In this document: positions 1-12,584 of the stretch, piece after piece
How positions within the stretch are numbered: the stretch's first letter is position 1
How the letters are laid out: each line of letters begins with the position of its first letter
Position numbers and translations under genes: made by a program
The notes under the pieces: model-generated
Seen by the model: the letters and a program-made list of their open reading frames with translations, nothing else
Told to the model about the DNA's origin: nothing
Databases searched by the model: none
DNA from: Malus domestica
Taxonomy: Eukaryota > Streptophyta > Magnoliopsida > Rosales > Rosaceae
Length of the DNA: 64,000 nt
NCBI RefSeq assembly: GCF_042453785.1
Contig: NC_091670.1
Coordinates: 39,815,501 to 39,879,500, forward strand
Direction of reading: 5' to 3'

Positions 1-991
1 CACTTGATTGCAAACAAAGTTTTTGACCTTTGGAGTGAGCATTTACCTTGAGGGTACTATCCTTGGATCTACTTTGCAAATTGATCTTATGGTACGAATC
101 ATCCATCTCATAAGTTCGTTTTCAGGATTATAAAATTACAACATATAAGCTATTAAAGGTAATGCTGTTAAATAACAATGAGTGTATTGTTATAGTTTGC
201 TGCAAGAGTTGGTTATACCTTGCTTAATCATTAAGATAGGTGGTTACTCTTATATGTAAATGTTGGTATACATATAAATATCATATGTGTAATCTTATTC
301 AATCATGAAATACACAATCTTATTTTACTTTCTGTCTCTACATATTTCTCTTACTAAATCTCTCTCTAGATTCTAACATAAGCTCAAATACGATACTCTA
401 TTTTTCCCACTCACAACGCTAGAATAAGGGAGAAAATAATAAGATCACCAATAAAAATCATTAGTATTATGTTTATGTGCAACAACGTTGGCTTCGTGAT
501 GAACATGCTTAAGATGACATGTTTTTTTGACTTGCAACTAAGATAACGTCGAAATGGAATATGCGAGACTACAAGGTAGGGGAGCGCGTGGGCGTGAGCA
601 AAAGGGAAGAAGACCAGCTGGTAAAATAGCATTGGTGGTGTTTGGAATTTTGGAAGACATGGGTGGAGAGGTGGGGCTTGTGAATCATTTCATAAAGGAA
701 AAAGAAAAAGAAAAAAAGAAACAAAAAACGTCAAAAGAGCTTCAAGTTGTCATTGACTTTGAGAGAGAGTGGATTAAAGTCTTAACTACGCTACTTGACA
801 TTAAACAAATTATTTAACTAGTCAAATACCATGACCATGCATAGTTAGTGCACTTAATCTGCAGATTCCCCCACAGCACAAAACCAACTCATTTGTTATA
901 AACAAGGATTAAACTCTTTAACTAAAATATCTTTAGATTTAGATGCAAACCAACTCCTATAGAATACAATTAGTTAGAAGCATTTATTTTG
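1..991. other. Intergenic, no gene seen
   Basis: AT-rich sequence with only short ORFs of low coding character. I see no domain, splice-consistent exon chain or RNA gene here. Confidence 0.5.
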
Positions 992-1145
992 GAGAAGTTT
1001 AACGAAGAGTTTTCAGTACTGTTCATTTTAACGAAAAACTACATTTTTACATTAAAAAGTCAATCATGGTAATATTCATTTTACTATTTATTTTGTCATT
1101 ATCGTTAAAACTCAAAGTTTTCAAGCTCTTTTCATTAGTTTTCCT
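992..1145 (+). mobile_element. MITE, 154 bp, Mutator-like (copy 1 of 3)
   Basis: A short non-coding element with imperfect terminal inverted repeats: the start reads GAGAAGTTTAACGAA and the end reads TTTCATTAGTTTTCCT. It is flanked by the 9 bp direct repeat TTTATTTTG at 983-991 and 1146-1154. Close copies lie at 15621-15774 and 37199-37356 in the same orientation. A 9 bp target duplication is the hallmark of Mutator-type insertion, so I class it as a MULE-derived MITE. I recall this sequence as very abundant in apple and pear. Confidence 0.7.
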
Positions 1146-1212
1146 TTTATTTTGCACCAGAAAATGGAGATACATGTTCGACTTTGAGAAAGCTTGAGTA
1201 TTTTAGTCTTAA

Positions 1213-1342
1213 GTAATTATAGGAAAACTAAATTTTTAAATCACCAATAAGAAATAAACACGTTAATTAATACTTAGTTAATAATCTAATCATCTATAAT
1301 TACATTATTTGGTTTAAAAAAATTTAATCTCTCTAACATTAC
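1213..1342. mobile_element. MITE family B, degenerate copy
   Basis: An AT-rich element starting GTAATTAT and ending CTCTCTAACATTAC. It resembles the elements at 9126-9278 and 54795-54960, which share termini of the form GTAATGTTA and TAACATTAC plus an inner TAAATTTAGTCT motif. No ORF. The boundaries are approximate. Confidence 0.4.
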
Positions 1343-1403
1343 CTTTTTCGTCTCACCACCTAAAAAACATAGCACTTTTTTTGGTAAAATAAGAGAGTGA
1401 GAC

Positions 1404-1750
1404 CTAGTTTGGGAGTGAGGTGCTTAAAAAAAAAGCACCCATGAAAAAAAGCTGTGGGGGTTTTAGGTGTTTGGTAAACTGAAAAAAAGGGCTTATTTTG
1501 GAAGCTGCTGTGAGAATAAGCTGAAATCAAAGGAAAAAGCTGAAGCTGCTATTTGCAGCTTTGGAAAACTGGCTTTTTTTTCAAAGCACATGGAGCTACA
1601 GTGCTTCTTTAATGAAAAGACCCACTATTAGACTGCTTTTTTTTCCAAAAGCACTTTTACAAAAAAGTTTACCAAACACTCTGCTGATTTATTTCACAGC
1701 CGCTTATTCTCACAACAGCTTTTTTTTAAAGCACAGCAATACCAAACCAG
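1404..1750. mobile_element. MITE with terminal inverted repeats, possibly hAT-like
   Basis: The left end reads CTAGTTTGGGAGTGAGGTGCTT. The right end, read on the other strand, is CTGGTTTGGTATTGCTGTGCTTT, giving imperfect inverted repeats of about 30 bp followed by poly-A/poly-T. The interior repeats 'AAGCTG' and 'AGCTGAAGC' motifs. I could not find a clear target duplication, so the superfamily is a guess. Confidence 0.5.
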
Positions 1751-4700
1751 CCATGAATCACCCAAAAAACTAGCTCAAAGAATTATTGCAAATAATTCAA
1801 CGTAAATACAACTTTTATTGAATAAGTCAACTATTTATGAGAGTTAACCGACCAACTAAGTATTTTTCTGGTTCGACTCCTCCTTTCCCAATATCGCTTT
1901 ATAAAAAAAAAAGGTCGAACCGCTCAACCTTGTAAAATTACTAGTTTACCCACAACATTTACATGAAGCCAAGTTTAAACCTTTGAGGTTCACGACCAGT
2001 GGATAATGTCAACATCTGCAGAATTTGCTGCATAATGTGTTTGTCATATGCCAATTATTAAGTACAAGCATGATGGTACATATGACAGTACCTCGACCAC
2101 CCCTTCATTTTCTTGCACGTAATTTTCGGGTTTTCCCCCCTTAAATCTCTTCTCTTTTTTTCTTTTTTTATTGGTTTCACAAGATTTTTGATGATATTCT
2201 TCTCGCGATTTGGTTAAACTCTTGAAAATTCAATTATGCTTCAGTGTATAGAATGGATCGAATGAAGCCTTGGATGTACGAATCCAACAATTAAAGATCA
2301 CATGGTTATAAATATTAATCACGAACAAGACTCGACTTCCTTACAAGATGGTTTGGTGATTCGAGACACAATTACGCAAATTAAACTTGCACTAGTGTCC
2401 TCGCTTGTATTTTCGAGCAATGCGCATCAATCACAACTATGGTTGTGGGTTGGTTTACGATGTCAAACTATACTTTGACATAATCAAGATTCACTTGTGT
2501 CTAGTTGAAAAGAGAAACTTCGATAGAATTGTTTCTCAACACTAGGTAGATCAAGTTAGAACAAAATATAAGGGGTCACATGCTTTTATGAAATGGATAT
2601 ACAGACAACGTGGTCGGACATCCTATCAAAACTTTTTCTCGTAATTCTCGCCCAAGTGAGGTCAATTTGACACTTGTACATGTCCAATGTTGTCAATGCA
2701 AGACAGCAAACAAAGCCCTAGTATTAGGCATATTATAAAGTGATCAATAGACAGAAAGAACCTACTTCTAATCTAATTGAAGTTAGAAACTAATCAAGAT
2801 TTGGAATCCGAATTTCGAAACTCCTATAATTCAGGCGGATGAGAATTTTCAAAATTTGTAAAAATGTATGTAGCCTTTGCCTTTACTACAAAGTCAGACA
2901 GAGTGTTGGCCAAATTGAAGTTGGCACTTAAATGCCGGATCCTAAAGTGAAAAGGAGAGGTGAATCCAATTCTCATTTATATTATGAACTAAAACCGAAC
3001 CTACCTGTACTATAAAAGTGTAAAAGATAGAAACAAGGCACGGAGTAAGATTTTTTCCCCTTCAAATTTTCTTTGAGAAATTTTATTTGAACTCACGTAA
3101 TCTTTCTCTACACCCAACTTAAATTGCGAATGGAAACTGTCTTTTTACCCTATCGCATAATTACTATCAAGTACAAAATGAAAATTAACACTAAAACTAA
3201 AATTTATCAATAAACCCACACTTAATAATCAAATCCTATTATCACGCAATATTTAACTTACGTTCATTTTCGCTCAAACCTAAGAGGCTCTCATAGAGAA
3301 AAATAAACTATTTTTTAACAATAGATGATGATTTTGAAGTTTTAAATCCTCTAAGTATGAATCGATTTATGCAAGTTTTTTTTTCCGTAAATTTGATACA
3401 TCAATAATTGCCAAGTAACATTCTACTTTTCTCCAAAACTTCAAATAGAGAAAATGACATATGCTAAAATAGTCTTCAACAAAACAAAAATTATTCCGTT
3501 AGAATGCCCGATGATATTATGGTCCACCTATTTGGGCTTCTCCCCTTATATTTACAATGTACCTACATATCTGTCGAATAATGAATGCCTGATGATATTA
3601 TGCTTCTACAGATTCAGGGAAGAATGCCTATAACGAGTCACCTTTATACTCTTCGAAACCCTAGACAAGTCAGCCATATTACCAGGTTTTCCATCTGCAC
3701 TTGCAAGGTTCAGGTTGTGTCAGCCATTGCCAACACACCTCGCCAATCTACAGGTAGAACTCAACAAACTTAAACCAAAGCAGGCTTTGCATCTGTGCAG
3801 TTACAACATATTCGATACCATGACAACACCATACAAAGCAGACCTGGCTTATAAGTCCTGAATCATCATGAGTTTATACCAACACAAGGCTATTAATTAG
3901 CTCTCTTTTTTTTTTTTTAAGAAAAAGTTTTGTTTTTATTTTAATGAAATTGTTCATTCTTGATATGGAATTTCATGTAGTTTCTGGTTGTGTTATTTTA
4001 ATTAATTGGACGGATAAATCTTGGCCAGCAATTACATATTGTTAGCCCCGTAAGTTTAAAAGTTTAATGAATTTACGTGATTTTTTTATTTTTTTGAATG
4101 GGTGTAAAGATAAATTTACATATTGAATTGAGTTTGTGAGGATAATTTGGGTAGTAAATTTGGGTTTAAAGAGATATTGATGGTTTCATTAAAAATAATA
4201 TAGGTGTAGAGAGTAAGTTGAGTGTAAAAAATATTACATGGGTGCAAATAAAATTTCCCATTTTTTTTCTCTCATATTTGAACAATCACAAATGCTCTTT
4301 ATTGGTCTCTCAATAGGCAAGCAAAACAGAACCACACTTAATCTAGCACTAGCAATGAGGAAAAAGAGGTTTTTTGCTTAATAGTCGCCTTTCTCTTGTC
4401 CAGATTAGAAGTTGGAAATAAAGATTAAGCCACATTAGCATTTTGTGTACTAAGAGGAAAGGGATAGAGGAAGGGAGGGAAGAGAAAGGAAATTTGAAGG
4501 GGAAAGAATCGTAATTCACAAGCACCCTTATCTTGTTCTCAAGTGCAAGCTTGTCATGCATGGCACGATTTTTTTTTAGGCCCCGTTATGTGGTGTGAAA
4601 GAGTTTTTAGAGGAAGGAAAACTTACCATGAGATTCACGATTGCAATTGTCAATGTAAATTTACGTTGTCTCTTATTTTGACGAAAATGCACCTACAAAA

Positions 4701-7043
4701 CAATCAACACATTTGATCAAAGATCTAAGTCTCACATGCTCAAGAGGGGGTTAGCCCAATGGATTTCCAATGCTTAAGTTAGTTTCTCTAAAAAGAGTAA
4801 GTGTTAGGGCTTTTTAGGGTAGTAAAAGTTTACTGAAATTTGATAGAGATTGATGTATTTATAGGGGAGTGGTCGGCCTTGGTGTTAGGGTTTTATCTAC
4901 ACATGGCAGCATCCTATTGGCCAAGGTTTATGGAGAGAGTATTCTCAAAATATTAAATATTAAATAACATTTTGAGATAATGGTGTAAATACCCCAAATT
5001 GATTTAAATAGGGATTGCATGGACCTTCAGGGGTGTTGAGCTGCACGTGAGTGAGAGTATATGAGGAGTCTGCCCATTTAATGAGGGCAATCTTATCTTT
5101 CTTGAGCAAAAGTTCACATCTCACCTCTAAAATTTTTGAGATCATTTTGGGCTCCACAATAGTATCTCCAATTAATCTCACACTTATTGATTTGAGATGT
5201 TGCATGAATAACATCGTTGGTTAATCGCACACTCATTGACTTAGGTATAAAAGTGATGGCATCCCAAGTGCCACGAAAATTTTCCCTTTTTAAAGGAGAA
5301 AAACTTACAAAAAAACGTACATAAAATGGATTTGTCCACGTGACAATGTCTTAAACTTAACACACGTTGTCACGTATTTTAACTTTATCACATAAAATCG
5401 TAGTAATTGAGAAACTACTACCACTTTTACATCCTCGTTTCATGTAAGTCTCTCTTTTTAAGAGCGAACATGGATGAAGATTTCGATCCTTGTCCTGAAT
5501 AGGCCTATTAGACATGTCCATTTATGAGTGAAAATTGTAGATGCAATCGTTGTGCGCGTTTAGGAAATGAATTAGTTGTGAAGACGGCATTTGTTTTTTG
5601 AAATCACAACATTTCTGCATATAGCACAACGTGGGGGAGCTTGATTTGAATGTCATTACACTAAAGCCACATATTTCATTGGGACAGAAGCTGAAAATCC
5701 AGGGCGTAATGCACATGCATGGAAAGGGCACTCTTTAAACTTGCTTTCCTTGCTCAATTTACATGAACTGGTGTTTGGGCCAAGTTTTGCAGGTTTGGTG
5801 GTTCGGGTGCATAGGTGACTTCGACTTAGGCACATAACGGATGGCCCTTGATGTGTTGGGTTTTGGGCTTCATATAATTTGTTTGAGAAGCTTTGGTGTA
5901 CCAAGGGCTTAACAGTTTCTGGTTTTTTAATTTAACCTCTTGCGCACGAGAGACTTGCATGTTGCTTCCGCACCGGTAGAAGCTCGTGTTCAAGAATGTC
6001 TGCGGATCGGGTTGAATAGGATAACTCTAATGTTTAGTGGATCTTAAATCTGTATCCAAATTTGGGGAGATTTTGAACCTAAGCTCACCAAACACGTAGT
6101 AAGCATTTGAGTACCGTAAAACTTATTAGCAATATGGGGAGCAGTCCACTTACTTATAAACACATGCACGGTCCCTTCTCTCATCAATGTAGGATTCATT
6201 CTCAACATACCCTTTCATGTGTGGTGAATTTCAAGCCTAATATGCGGAGAACGGAACTCAGGTGATGTGGAGCACTTGTGGTCGTTGGACTTTACATATA
6301 GGACAACCTACTCTGATATAATAAAGAAGGTTGAGGTTCCATTATAAAACCACTTGGCAAAGGGGGAGTAGCCCAACTACTTATTAGACATATGCAAAGT
6401 AATGTATAATTCATTCTCAACATATATCACAACTCGCACAATTGTGCTAGCAGCATTGAAAAATATCAACAAAATTTGTTGATTATGTCCCCTGATGCTT
6501 CTATTAATATTATTATTGTTTATCTGTAAGTAAAAGATTATAGATTCAATTTCGACTTTCATAAATTGATCCCAAAATTATTATTGGCTCATTGAGTGAT
6601 TTAGCATTAACCCCACACCCCAATATATATAAAATAATGGTTCAATCAAAACAAAATAATTTTTTTGGGTATCACCAACCACTCTTAAAGTCTATAAGTC
6701 AAAACTATTTGAGAGAAATATCAGTGTGAAATAGAATATGAGCAAGAGCAACGCAGTCACGAAATTAGGTTAGGATCCAAAGGACAAGCTTGGAATAATC
6801 AAGATCTGTAGCGTTGGATTGCGGGGCAAACAATTCAGAAACTTAGCAGAATTTTTAGAATCAATAGCTCTGTCTGTGTGAATCTATAAACCATTCATTA
6901 CACTTTAAACAAACGCATTGACTTCAGTAAACTATATATCGGACATGTCGGTTGATAATATCCAAACAAAAAATGCAGATGGGTGTAGTAGGATTTAGGG
7001 CATTTACAATGACTCAGAAGAAAATTGAGGTTCTACCACATAT
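1751..7043. other. Long intergenic stretch, no gene seen
   Basis: About 5.3 kb of AT-rich DNA with scattered homopolymer runs. The ORFs are short and have no recognisable domain. The stretch 4570-5240 contains a TATA-like 'TATTTATAGGGG' and could be an old LTR remnant, but no termini or partner copy are visible. Confidence 0.5.
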
Positions 7044-7352
7044 CTCTACTAATTAATGAAACTTTCTTTATCAATCAAAAGATAGTAAAAAGACAATTTA
7101 GTCTTCTATCACACAAAAAAATGATGGGCAATAATGTAATTTCACATGTCTAAATTTTACTGTTTTTTATTGAAGTATCATCTACATGTGATATTAAAAT
7201 ACCTCTAATATTAAAAATAAAATTTTAAAAAACCAAAAAGCCATAAACAAAAAAAAAACCTCCCACTCCCCCCCCCCCACCTTCGATCTCCCTCTCTCCT
7301 CTCATTTTCTAAAAAACGTGTTCATATAGACAAAGTGTGTAGACAAATGCTA
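7044..7352 (-). mobile_element. MITE family C (inverted copy of 54136-54441)
   Basis: This element matches the one at 54136-54441 in opposite orientation. Shared blocks are 'TAGACAAATGCTA' at one end, a C/T-rich (G/A-rich) tract, 'AAATTACATTATTGCCCATCATTTTTTTGTG' in pieces, 'ATAGAAGACTAA' and 'TTTCATTAA'. No ORF. Boundaries come from comparing the two copies. Confidence 0.6.
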
Positions 7353-7571
7353 GTTGCTTATTAAAAGAACAATCGTTTACATATTCTCGCATATTTCTGT
7401 ATGTGATGTACTCAAGACAAATACATGAACTGCATATATCGTGTGATATGAAGCATATGTGCTTGTTTTCACAAGTGAGCCAACTATGTTCTAATATTAT
7501 AAAGAAAGTTAAAGTTCTACTAACTAATTGGTAATATAAAAAGCAGCCCTACTTCTTTACAACAACATGAG

Positions 7572-7691
7572 AAATGCTAAGGAAACTCCCGTTCTCTCGT
7601 TATCTCATATTTTTTACACAATGTTTTATAATGTTAATACATAAATTGTGCAAAAACATGACCCACTTTTGAGAGAGTTTCCTTAGCATTT
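7572..7691. mobile_element. MITE with perfect 17 bp inverted repeats
   Basis: AAATGCTAAGGAAACTC at 7572-7588 is exactly inverted as GAGTTTCCTTAGCATTT at 7675-7691. The 120 bp unit has no coding capacity and could fold into a hairpin when transcribed. A diverged relative may lie near 35760-35876. Confidence 0.65.
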
Positions 7692-8289
7692 ATAATCATA
7701 TAAGGTTTTTAGCTTCCCATTGTAGGGCAACATTTCCTATCTTCACAAATTGAACATTTACGACAACTTTTACAATGTATCCATCGTGCCACAACAAAGC
7801 CAGAACAGAGTTAACCACAACTAAAAGTATGAAAGAACTTTCACAATATACAAGATCGTCATCCATATGAATCGAATTGTTTGTTTAAATTAAGAAAGGA
7901 AGCAAGTTTGAAAATGCCACATTGGACTCAACTAAAACTATTGGGTTATGACCTATAAAGTCAGTGCATGATGCCCAAAAACTCGAGAAAAATTATGGGA
8001 CACGATAATAAACCATTAATTAATATTTATGATCGAGTAAATTATATGTCTGCCACTTTGATGTTCACTTGCTTTATATGCCATATTTAATTTGTACCGA
8101 AAAATCGGGTCAAATCTGAAATAGAGGGATTCAAGGTCGGCCATTATACAGTCTAACCAGTGGCCACCACAATCAAGAAGAACGGCATGGCGTTTTGTTA
8201 GATGTCGCCCCAAACACAACCTCCCACAACGAGTTTGCTATTGAGATTGAGAATGTGAGCATTCTCACAATGGGGCAGTGGTTCCTTCT
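7692..8289. other. Intergenic, no gene seen
   Basis: No ORF with domain character and no repeats with readable ends. Confidence 0.4.
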
Positions 8290-8576
8290 GATACCGTTTG
8301 GTACGTGGGACGGGATGAAACGGAGTAGGACGAGACGTTTATCTCACATTTGGTGCTCTTAAAACGGGTGGAATGCGCTGTTCTACGAGACGAATTTTGA
8401 GTGAATTTTCTTTCCGCCTCACCCCTTGGAACAACTCGTTTCACATCCATGGAACACAAAATTATAATCTCTTCGTCTTCTTCTTCTTTCTCCTTGTTTC
8501 CATCCGAGGGCATCTTTGCTCCCTCTCCGTTCTGTCCCGTTCTGTCCCGTCCCGTCTGCATACTAAACGATACATC
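8290..8576. mobile_element. MITE with GC-richer inverted termini
   Basis: The left end reads GATACCGTTTGGTACGTGGGAC. The right end, inverted, reads GATGTATCGTTTAGTATGCAGAC followed by GGGACGGGACAG. The termini are clearly GC-richer than the flanks. The overlapping ORFs on both strands are chance frames through the inverted repeats. Confidence 0.5.
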
Positions 8577-9125
8577 TAGCCTCGCTCTTTTTCGTATTCA
8601 CACAAATCGACTCGTTTGATTAATTTGATATCATTCGTGTCAACGTGACAATGTCTGATTAACTTGTCCCACATTTTTTACCACCTAAAATCTACATTTT
8701 TTACCCCTCGGCATGCAAATTATACACGAGAGGGAATTAGACATTGTAGAGATATAATGGATCAATTTTTAACATTTGGTATTGTTTTTACATGTCTTCA
8801 TTGTATGATCATTATGTTATCGTTGTATCGTTGATATATGATCAATATATCGTCATTACTAAAAATAATTAAATCTACAATTAAATTTCAAAAACTAATC
8901 ATTCTAGTTAAATATCTTTGAGACCTAAAAACAAAAATCTCAAACTTTTTTCTCTTTCCCAAAACTTTTTCCCTCGGTAGAAGCCAACTGACATCTTGTA
9001 ACGTACAATATTCCCTCATAGATCAAGGCTTTAGTCATTCATTGCCGCCACTTTTTCCTTTGGCCCATCCTAGTCTCAGTCTACTCATTTCTTCTTTACG
9101 GAATCGTTTTAATTAAGTTGAATAA

Positions 9126-9278
9126 GTAATACTAAAAAGATTAAATTTATAAATTAAATGATGTATTATTAATAAGAATAAATACGTTTATTAATGTTTA
9201 AATAATAAACCAATCATTAACTTTCATGTCTTTTAGTTTTCAAAATTTTTTCTCTAAATTTAGTCTCTCCAACATTAC
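9126..9278. mobile_element. MITE family B (copy 2)
   Basis: Starts GTAATACTAAAAAGATTAAATTTATAA in pieces and ends TTTAGTCTCTCCAACATTAC. It shares termini with 1213-1342 and 54795-54960. Non-coding. Confidence 0.5.
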
Positions 9279-9533
9279 TATAAGTTCAATATATTCTTCT
9301 ATTTTAAGTATTTAAACCAAGATTATCCATGCAGCATCGCTAATTAACTCGAAAACCAAGACCTAAAGTGCCATTTAATTACCAAGATAGGGTTTGGTTC
9401 AACCCTCCAAGGCCTTGGAAACTTCTACATTTGTCTTGCTGCATGCAAAAGTATTCCAAATATATTGGCCACTCGTTGCTGGGCACGTGACCCTCTGTGC
9501 AGCTTGTCCACAATTTCTCCTACATTTGAATAT

Positions 9534-9687
9534 GGGGTGTGTTGAATATCTAGAACACCTCATTTTTACTTCTCAGACATCTTTTGTTAATTTTTATCAT
9601 TTGATATTCTTCAATTCATCCGAACTGAAAATCGAAAACCCAAAAAGTATGAGAGAAGTAAAAAAAGGTGTGTGAATATCACACCCC
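9534..9687. mobile_element. MITE family E (copy 1)
   Basis: Bounded by GGGGTGTG at 9534-9541 and CACACCCC at 9680-9687. The interior contains 'TTGTTAATTTTTATCATTTGAT' in pieces and 'CTTCAATTCATCCGA', also found at 52881-53025 and, more diverged, at 34821-34987 and near 54700. Non-coding. Confidence 0.55.
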
Positions 9688-9997
9688 TTGAATATTATAG
9701 TAATTAGAATGCATTTAAATTCAAACCCACTTATTTAAATCTAAATAAAAACTTATATTTTGGCCAATAAAAACCCTAGTTGGCCTTGCCTGTTAAACAT
9801 GAGATATCGTTAAACATGAAGTGCATGTTAACGTAATGTTTACAATTAACTAGTCTTGGGAAAAGGCCTACCAATTACATGTGGTACATTTACACAGAAA
9901 CGTGAGTTTGGATAGTAATTTAAATAGAAGCATTTAAAAACATTGTATATACACATCAAACAACAATTTTAACTCCAAAACTAAAGAATCTTCGACC

Positions 9998-10724
9998 TAA
10001 GGCCAATTTCAACCCATGGTCTAAAGCCTATTTTTTTTCCTTTTATTCTCTTCCCAATTCATTCCAACCCAAGTTCCAATTTGGACTTAAAACCTAAACC
10101 AGAAACAGCCCAGGATTTAGCCCCAAAAATGATGTGGACCCCACCAGTAAGACTGAAAAATTTGATGTGAAGCACAAATGCCCAAACCCACTCTCCGAAC
10201 GCGCCCGACACGCTAGGCCCAAAACCAGCGAGATCCCACCCACGTGGGCATGTACCCCACATGTCAGTTTTCAAAGATAGCCTAACGGCTAGTTTTTGAG
10301 ATCCAACGGCCACATTTAGATGGGCCATTGATTGATCCAATAGTCCATGTTCAATTTTTTATATTTTTAAATTTATATATTTATTAAATCCAACTGCTAA
10401 AATAGAATATACTCAAGCGGCTAAAATAATTAAAAAAAAATTATTTAACTCAAAATTCATCAAAATTTAGTGATTTTTCAATAATTTATCGAAATCTAAA
10501 TATTTTTAGGTTAAAATGTTCATAAAATTAAATTATGATAGTGTACATAATTTTAAAAAAATTTACTTAAAAGAAAAAATTAGCCTAAATTTATTCTTTA
10601 ATAATTTTAGGCTAAAAAAATCAGACCAGAAGGATGGAGCAGAAAAACTATTTCTAGGTTAAAACTTAAATTTTCTGAACTAAAAATTTTAAGTTTTAGG
10701 CTAAATGTTGAAGATGGTCTAAGA
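9998..10724. mobile_element. Candidate inverted-repeat element upstream of the AGP gene
   Basis: The left part contains 'CAACCCATGGTCTAAAGCCTA'-like sequence. The right end, inverted, reads 'CTTAGACCATCTTCAACATT' followed by 'TAGCCTAAA'. These look like the imperfect termini of a roughly 0.7 kb non-autonomous element. No clear target duplication was found. The GC-richer core (10060-10330) has no recognisable product. Confidence 0.3.
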
Positions 10725-10892
10725 AGTTAATTATTTTCGTCCACAAATAACATTTTTATTCTTTTTCTTGATGTTTTCCAGTTTTCACATTTCTAAGGTA
10801 CATCATATCTCTTTGAAATACCAGCCCAGCCCAATCCATAACTTGAAATAAATTTACCAAGAAATTCCGCAGGGAATCCTGGCTTAAATTCC

Positions 10893-10899
10893 TATAAAT
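10893..10899 (+). promoter_or_regulatory. TATA box of the AGP31-like gene
   Basis: TATAAAT lies about 95 bp before the ATG at 10993. It is followed by a (CT)n leader, a common arrangement for an actively transcribed plant promoter. Confidence 0.65.
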
Positions 10900-10934
10900 C
10901 TCGCTCTCTTGAGCTCCTCACTCCATGTCTCTTG

Positions 10935-10959
10935 TCTCTCTCTCTCTCTCTCTCTCTCT
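10935..10959 (+). repeat. (CT)n tract in the 5' leader
   Basis: About 12 CT dinucleotides sit between the TATA box and the start codon. CT tracts in plant 5' leaders are frequent and length-variable. Confidence 0.8.
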
Positions 10960-10992
10960 AGAAAAAAAAAAGACTAGAGAAAGAAACAAAAC

Positions 10993-12034
10993 ATGGGTTC
11001 TCCTGCAGTGTTTGTGCAGCTCTCAGTCCTCCTACTGAGCTGCTTCGCTGTCTTCGGTGATGTAATTACCACTTTACCCGCCATTCCTCCACACCACAGC
11101 ATTCACTATTCTCACCCAGTAGCTTCCCCAACCCACCCACCGGCACACCCGCCTACTCACGGCCACCACCACCACCACCCACACCCACACCCACACCCAC
11201 ACCCTCCCACTCACTCTCCGGTCCACCCACCAGCTCACTCTCCGGTCCACCCACCAGCCCACTCTCCGGTCCACCCACCAGCCCACTCTCCGGTTCACCC
11301 ACCAGCCCACTCTCCGGTTCACCCACCAGCCCACTCTCCGGTTCACCCACCAAACCCCCACCACCACCACCACGGCCACCCACCGGCCCACGCTCCCACT
11401 CACGTCCCGGTTCAGCCTCCGAGCCACCCTCCAACCCACCATGCACCAACTCCTCACCCTCCGGCTCACAGCCCGGTACACCCACCGGTTCACCCACCTA
11501 TGTACCCACCTAAGAAGCCTTTCCCAAGGAGCTTTGTAGCGGTTCAAGGCGTCGTTTACTGCAAGTCTTGCAACTACTCCGGCGTCGACACCCTTAACGG
11601 CGCCAAGCCAGTTCTTGGTAAGTCCATAAATGTGGCCATTTTATAACTATTATTACAGACGTCACATGGTTTGAGTTTACCCATTTTTCTAACAATTTGT
11701 TTGAATTAATTTTTTTCTTTTGTTTTCCTGGGCAGGTGCTACGGTAAAGCTCCAGTGTAACAACACGAAGTACCCATTGGTTGTGAAAAAAACCACGGAT
11801 AAGAATGGCTACTTTTTTATCACGGCACCAAAGACCGTCACCACCTTTGGAGCTCACAAGTGCAAGGTGTCGCTCGTCTCAGCACCCTCCACCGCCTGCT
11901 CCAAGCCGTCCGATCTGCATGGTGGACTGAGCGGTGCACTCCTGAGGCCTGTGAAGCCATTTGTCTCCCAGAAGCTCCCATTCCTTCTCTACAATGTCGG
12001 TCCATTTGCCTTTGAGCCAAAATGTCCTCGTTAA
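10993..12034 (+). CDS. AGP31-like His/Pro-rich cell-wall protein with PAC domain
   Basis: Two exons, 10993-11617 and 11736-12034, joined in phase across a GT-AG intron (donor GTAAGT, acceptor GGCAG), giving 307 residues. Residues 1-22 are a hydrophobic signal peptide, so the product enters the secretory pathway. Then comes a long Pro/His-rich region with runs of His, HP repeats and six copies of the octapeptide HSPVHPPA. The C-terminal ~120 residues hold six cysteines, starting with C190 and C193 (YCKSC). This matches the PAC / Ole e 1-like domain of non-classical arabinogalactan proteins such as Arabidopsis AGP31. In that family the Pro-rich part is hydroxylated and O-glycosylated and the protein binds cell-wall polysaccharides. 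The antisense ORFs across the repeat are shadows. Confidence 0.9.
11212..11355 (+). repeat. Coding minisatellite, 24 bp x 6
   Basis: Six near-perfect 24 bp units, each encoding HSPVHPPA (the last ends PN), lie inside exon 1 of the AGP31-like gene. The units differ mainly by C/T at one third-codon position. This is recent in-frame tandem expansion and is likely to vary between alleles. Confidence 0.9.
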
Positions 12035-12136
12035 TTTAATTAAAAGTTCAGTAAAGCTTGTCTTAATTAATGGGCTTTGTACTTAAATAGTAATCCTAGA
12101 TTAATGTGCTATTGTTAGGGTTTCCCCTCGCATGGT

Positions 12137-12584
12137 TTGAATGAGTGCCTGTTTGGAAATAAGGCTTTGTTATTTGGGTTACAATAATGAATGGTAATTG
12201 ATCTGGATTTTGGTTTCGTCCATATAATCTTGAATTAATTATATGTTAAGTGCTTTTAGTAAGACGATATTTTAATGTGAACTTGAATTTAAATACAAAA
12301 AGAAGAAAACATCGTGAGGATTTTGGAATTGGATCTTCTCTGAGGCAACAACCCCTCGGGCTTGAATGAGTGCCTGTTTGGAAATAAGGCTTTGTTATTT
12401 GGGTTACAATAATGAATGGTAATTGATCTGGATTTTGGTTTCGTCCATATAATCTTGAATTAATTATATGTTAAGTGTTTTTAGTAAGACGATATTTTAA
12501 TGTGAACTTGAATTTAAATACAAAAAGAAGAAAACATCGTGAGGATTTTGGAATTGGATCTTTTCTGAGGCACAACCCTTAGGG
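12137..12584 (+). repeat. 225 bp tandem duplication
   Basis: 12137-12361 is repeated almost exactly at 12362-12584 (period 225, only a few mismatches and a one-base gap near the end). It begins about 100 bp after the AGP31-like stop codon and probably includes its polyadenylation region. The near identity implies a recent event. Confidence 0.9.

Noticed and set aside
11074-11547. Long minus-strand ORFs (157 and 114 residues) across the AGP exon
   Set aside because: They are mirror frames of the Pro/His repeat (Trp/Arg/Val- and Gly/Glu-rich nonsense). The plus-strand frame has a signal peptide, a PAC domain and a consistent intron.
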